From NCBI GenBank assembly GCA_017853515.1, contig JAFMJK010000024.1, positions 1-15,925 of the forward strand: a stretch of DNA of 15,925 nucleotides, given 5' to 3'. Positions within the stretch are counted from its first letter, which is position 1. Each line of letters opens with the position of its first letter. The stretch comes from Chthoniobacterales bacterium (GTDB taxonomy: Bacteria > Verrucomicrobiota > Verrucomicrobiia > Chthoniobacterales > JACTMZ01). Shown here in pieces: positions 15,158 to 15,925 of the stretch. The translations under genes were made by a program, and so were the position numbers. Under the pieces are notes generated by a model, which did no database searches, was not told the DNA's origin, and saw only the letters and a list, made by a program, of their open reading frames with translations.

Positions 15158-15163
15158 GATAAT
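15158..15163 (+). promoter_or_regulatory. Candidate -10 box for sodA
   Basis: GATAAT matches the -10 consensus at five of six positions. The upstream -35 region is poor (TTGCCG, 15 bases away). The start codon is only about 16 bases downstream and no Shine-Dalgarno is visible, so the message would be nearly leaderless. Confidence 0.3.
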
Positions 15164-15178
15164 GTAAAACTTCAAATT

Positions 15179-15814
<636 letters not shown>

Positions 15815-15839
15815 TCAGTTCACTCCATTTCAAATCGAG

Positions 15840-15872
15840 AAGTCCGGAGCTTACGCTCCGGACTTTTTCTTT
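15840..15872 (+). terminator. Intrinsic terminator after sodA
   Basis: AAGTCCGGAGC (15840-15850) pairs perfectly with GCTCCGGACTT (15855-15865) across a four-base loop TTAC. T-rich sequence (TTT-C-TTT after the stem) follows. This is a strong rho-independent terminator 26 bases after the sodA stop. Confidence 0.85.
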
Positions 15873-15925
15873 GGCCGCAAACCGCCCGCGCGAATGCCTG
15901 CACCTATCACGAAAAGGCTCTGGAC

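Noticed and set aside
15873..15925. Sequence after the sodA terminator
   Set aside because: No gene or clear motif seen in the last 53 bases.

Overview
The window is a GC-rich bacterial chromosome segment packed with genes on both strands. The gene set points to a Gram-negative organism: a LolD-type ATPase, an AmgK/MurU-like pair and exported proteins with signal peptides. The mix of a single-chain glycyl-tRNA synthetase, GlgE, a DUF1573 protein, an Ala/Pro-rich single-pass protein of unknown function and GC-rich hairpin repeats fits Verrucomicrobiota best. That placement is an inference from gene content and style, not from a marker alignment. No tRNA, rRNA, insertion sequence, phage gene or CRISPR array was seen.

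Left half, minus strand (7548 down to 1): seven co-directional genes read mutL, a GNAT acetyltransferase, a MurU-like nucleotidyltransferase, an AmgK-like sugar kinase, glgE, a secreted choloylglycine-hydrolase-family enzyme and a DUF1573 protein cut off by the window edge. Four of the junctions are 4-base ATGA or GTGA start/stop overlaps, so much of this block looks translationally coupled. The central trio (nucleotidyltransferase, anomeric sugar kinase, maltosyltransferase) is a sugar-phosphate and glycan module and the most interesting part of the window.

Right half, plus strand (7651 to 15814): a divergent block starts 102 bases from mutL. It reads a membrane-anchored protein of unknown function, a MidA/NDUFAF7-type methyltransferase, a DUF2071 protein and a two-domain VOC (glyoxalase/dioxygenase-like) protein, all overlapping end to end. 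Then come glycyl-tRNA synthetase, PhoU and a LolD-like ATPase with short gaps. A manganese-type superoxide dismutase follows, with its own probable promoter and a strong intrinsic terminator.

Most of the window is ordinary housekeeping and accessory metabolism. Points worth a second look are the GlgE-kinase-nucleotidyltransferase coupling, the loss of endonuclease motifs in MutL, a nucleophilic cysteine probably exposed by signal-peptide cleavage, a recurring hairpin with an [A/G]TCCCC loop in two intergenic gaps, and a small in-frame insertion in glycyl-tRNA synthetase flanked by direct repeats. No clearly new multi-gene system such as defence, mobile or biosynthetic was identified.
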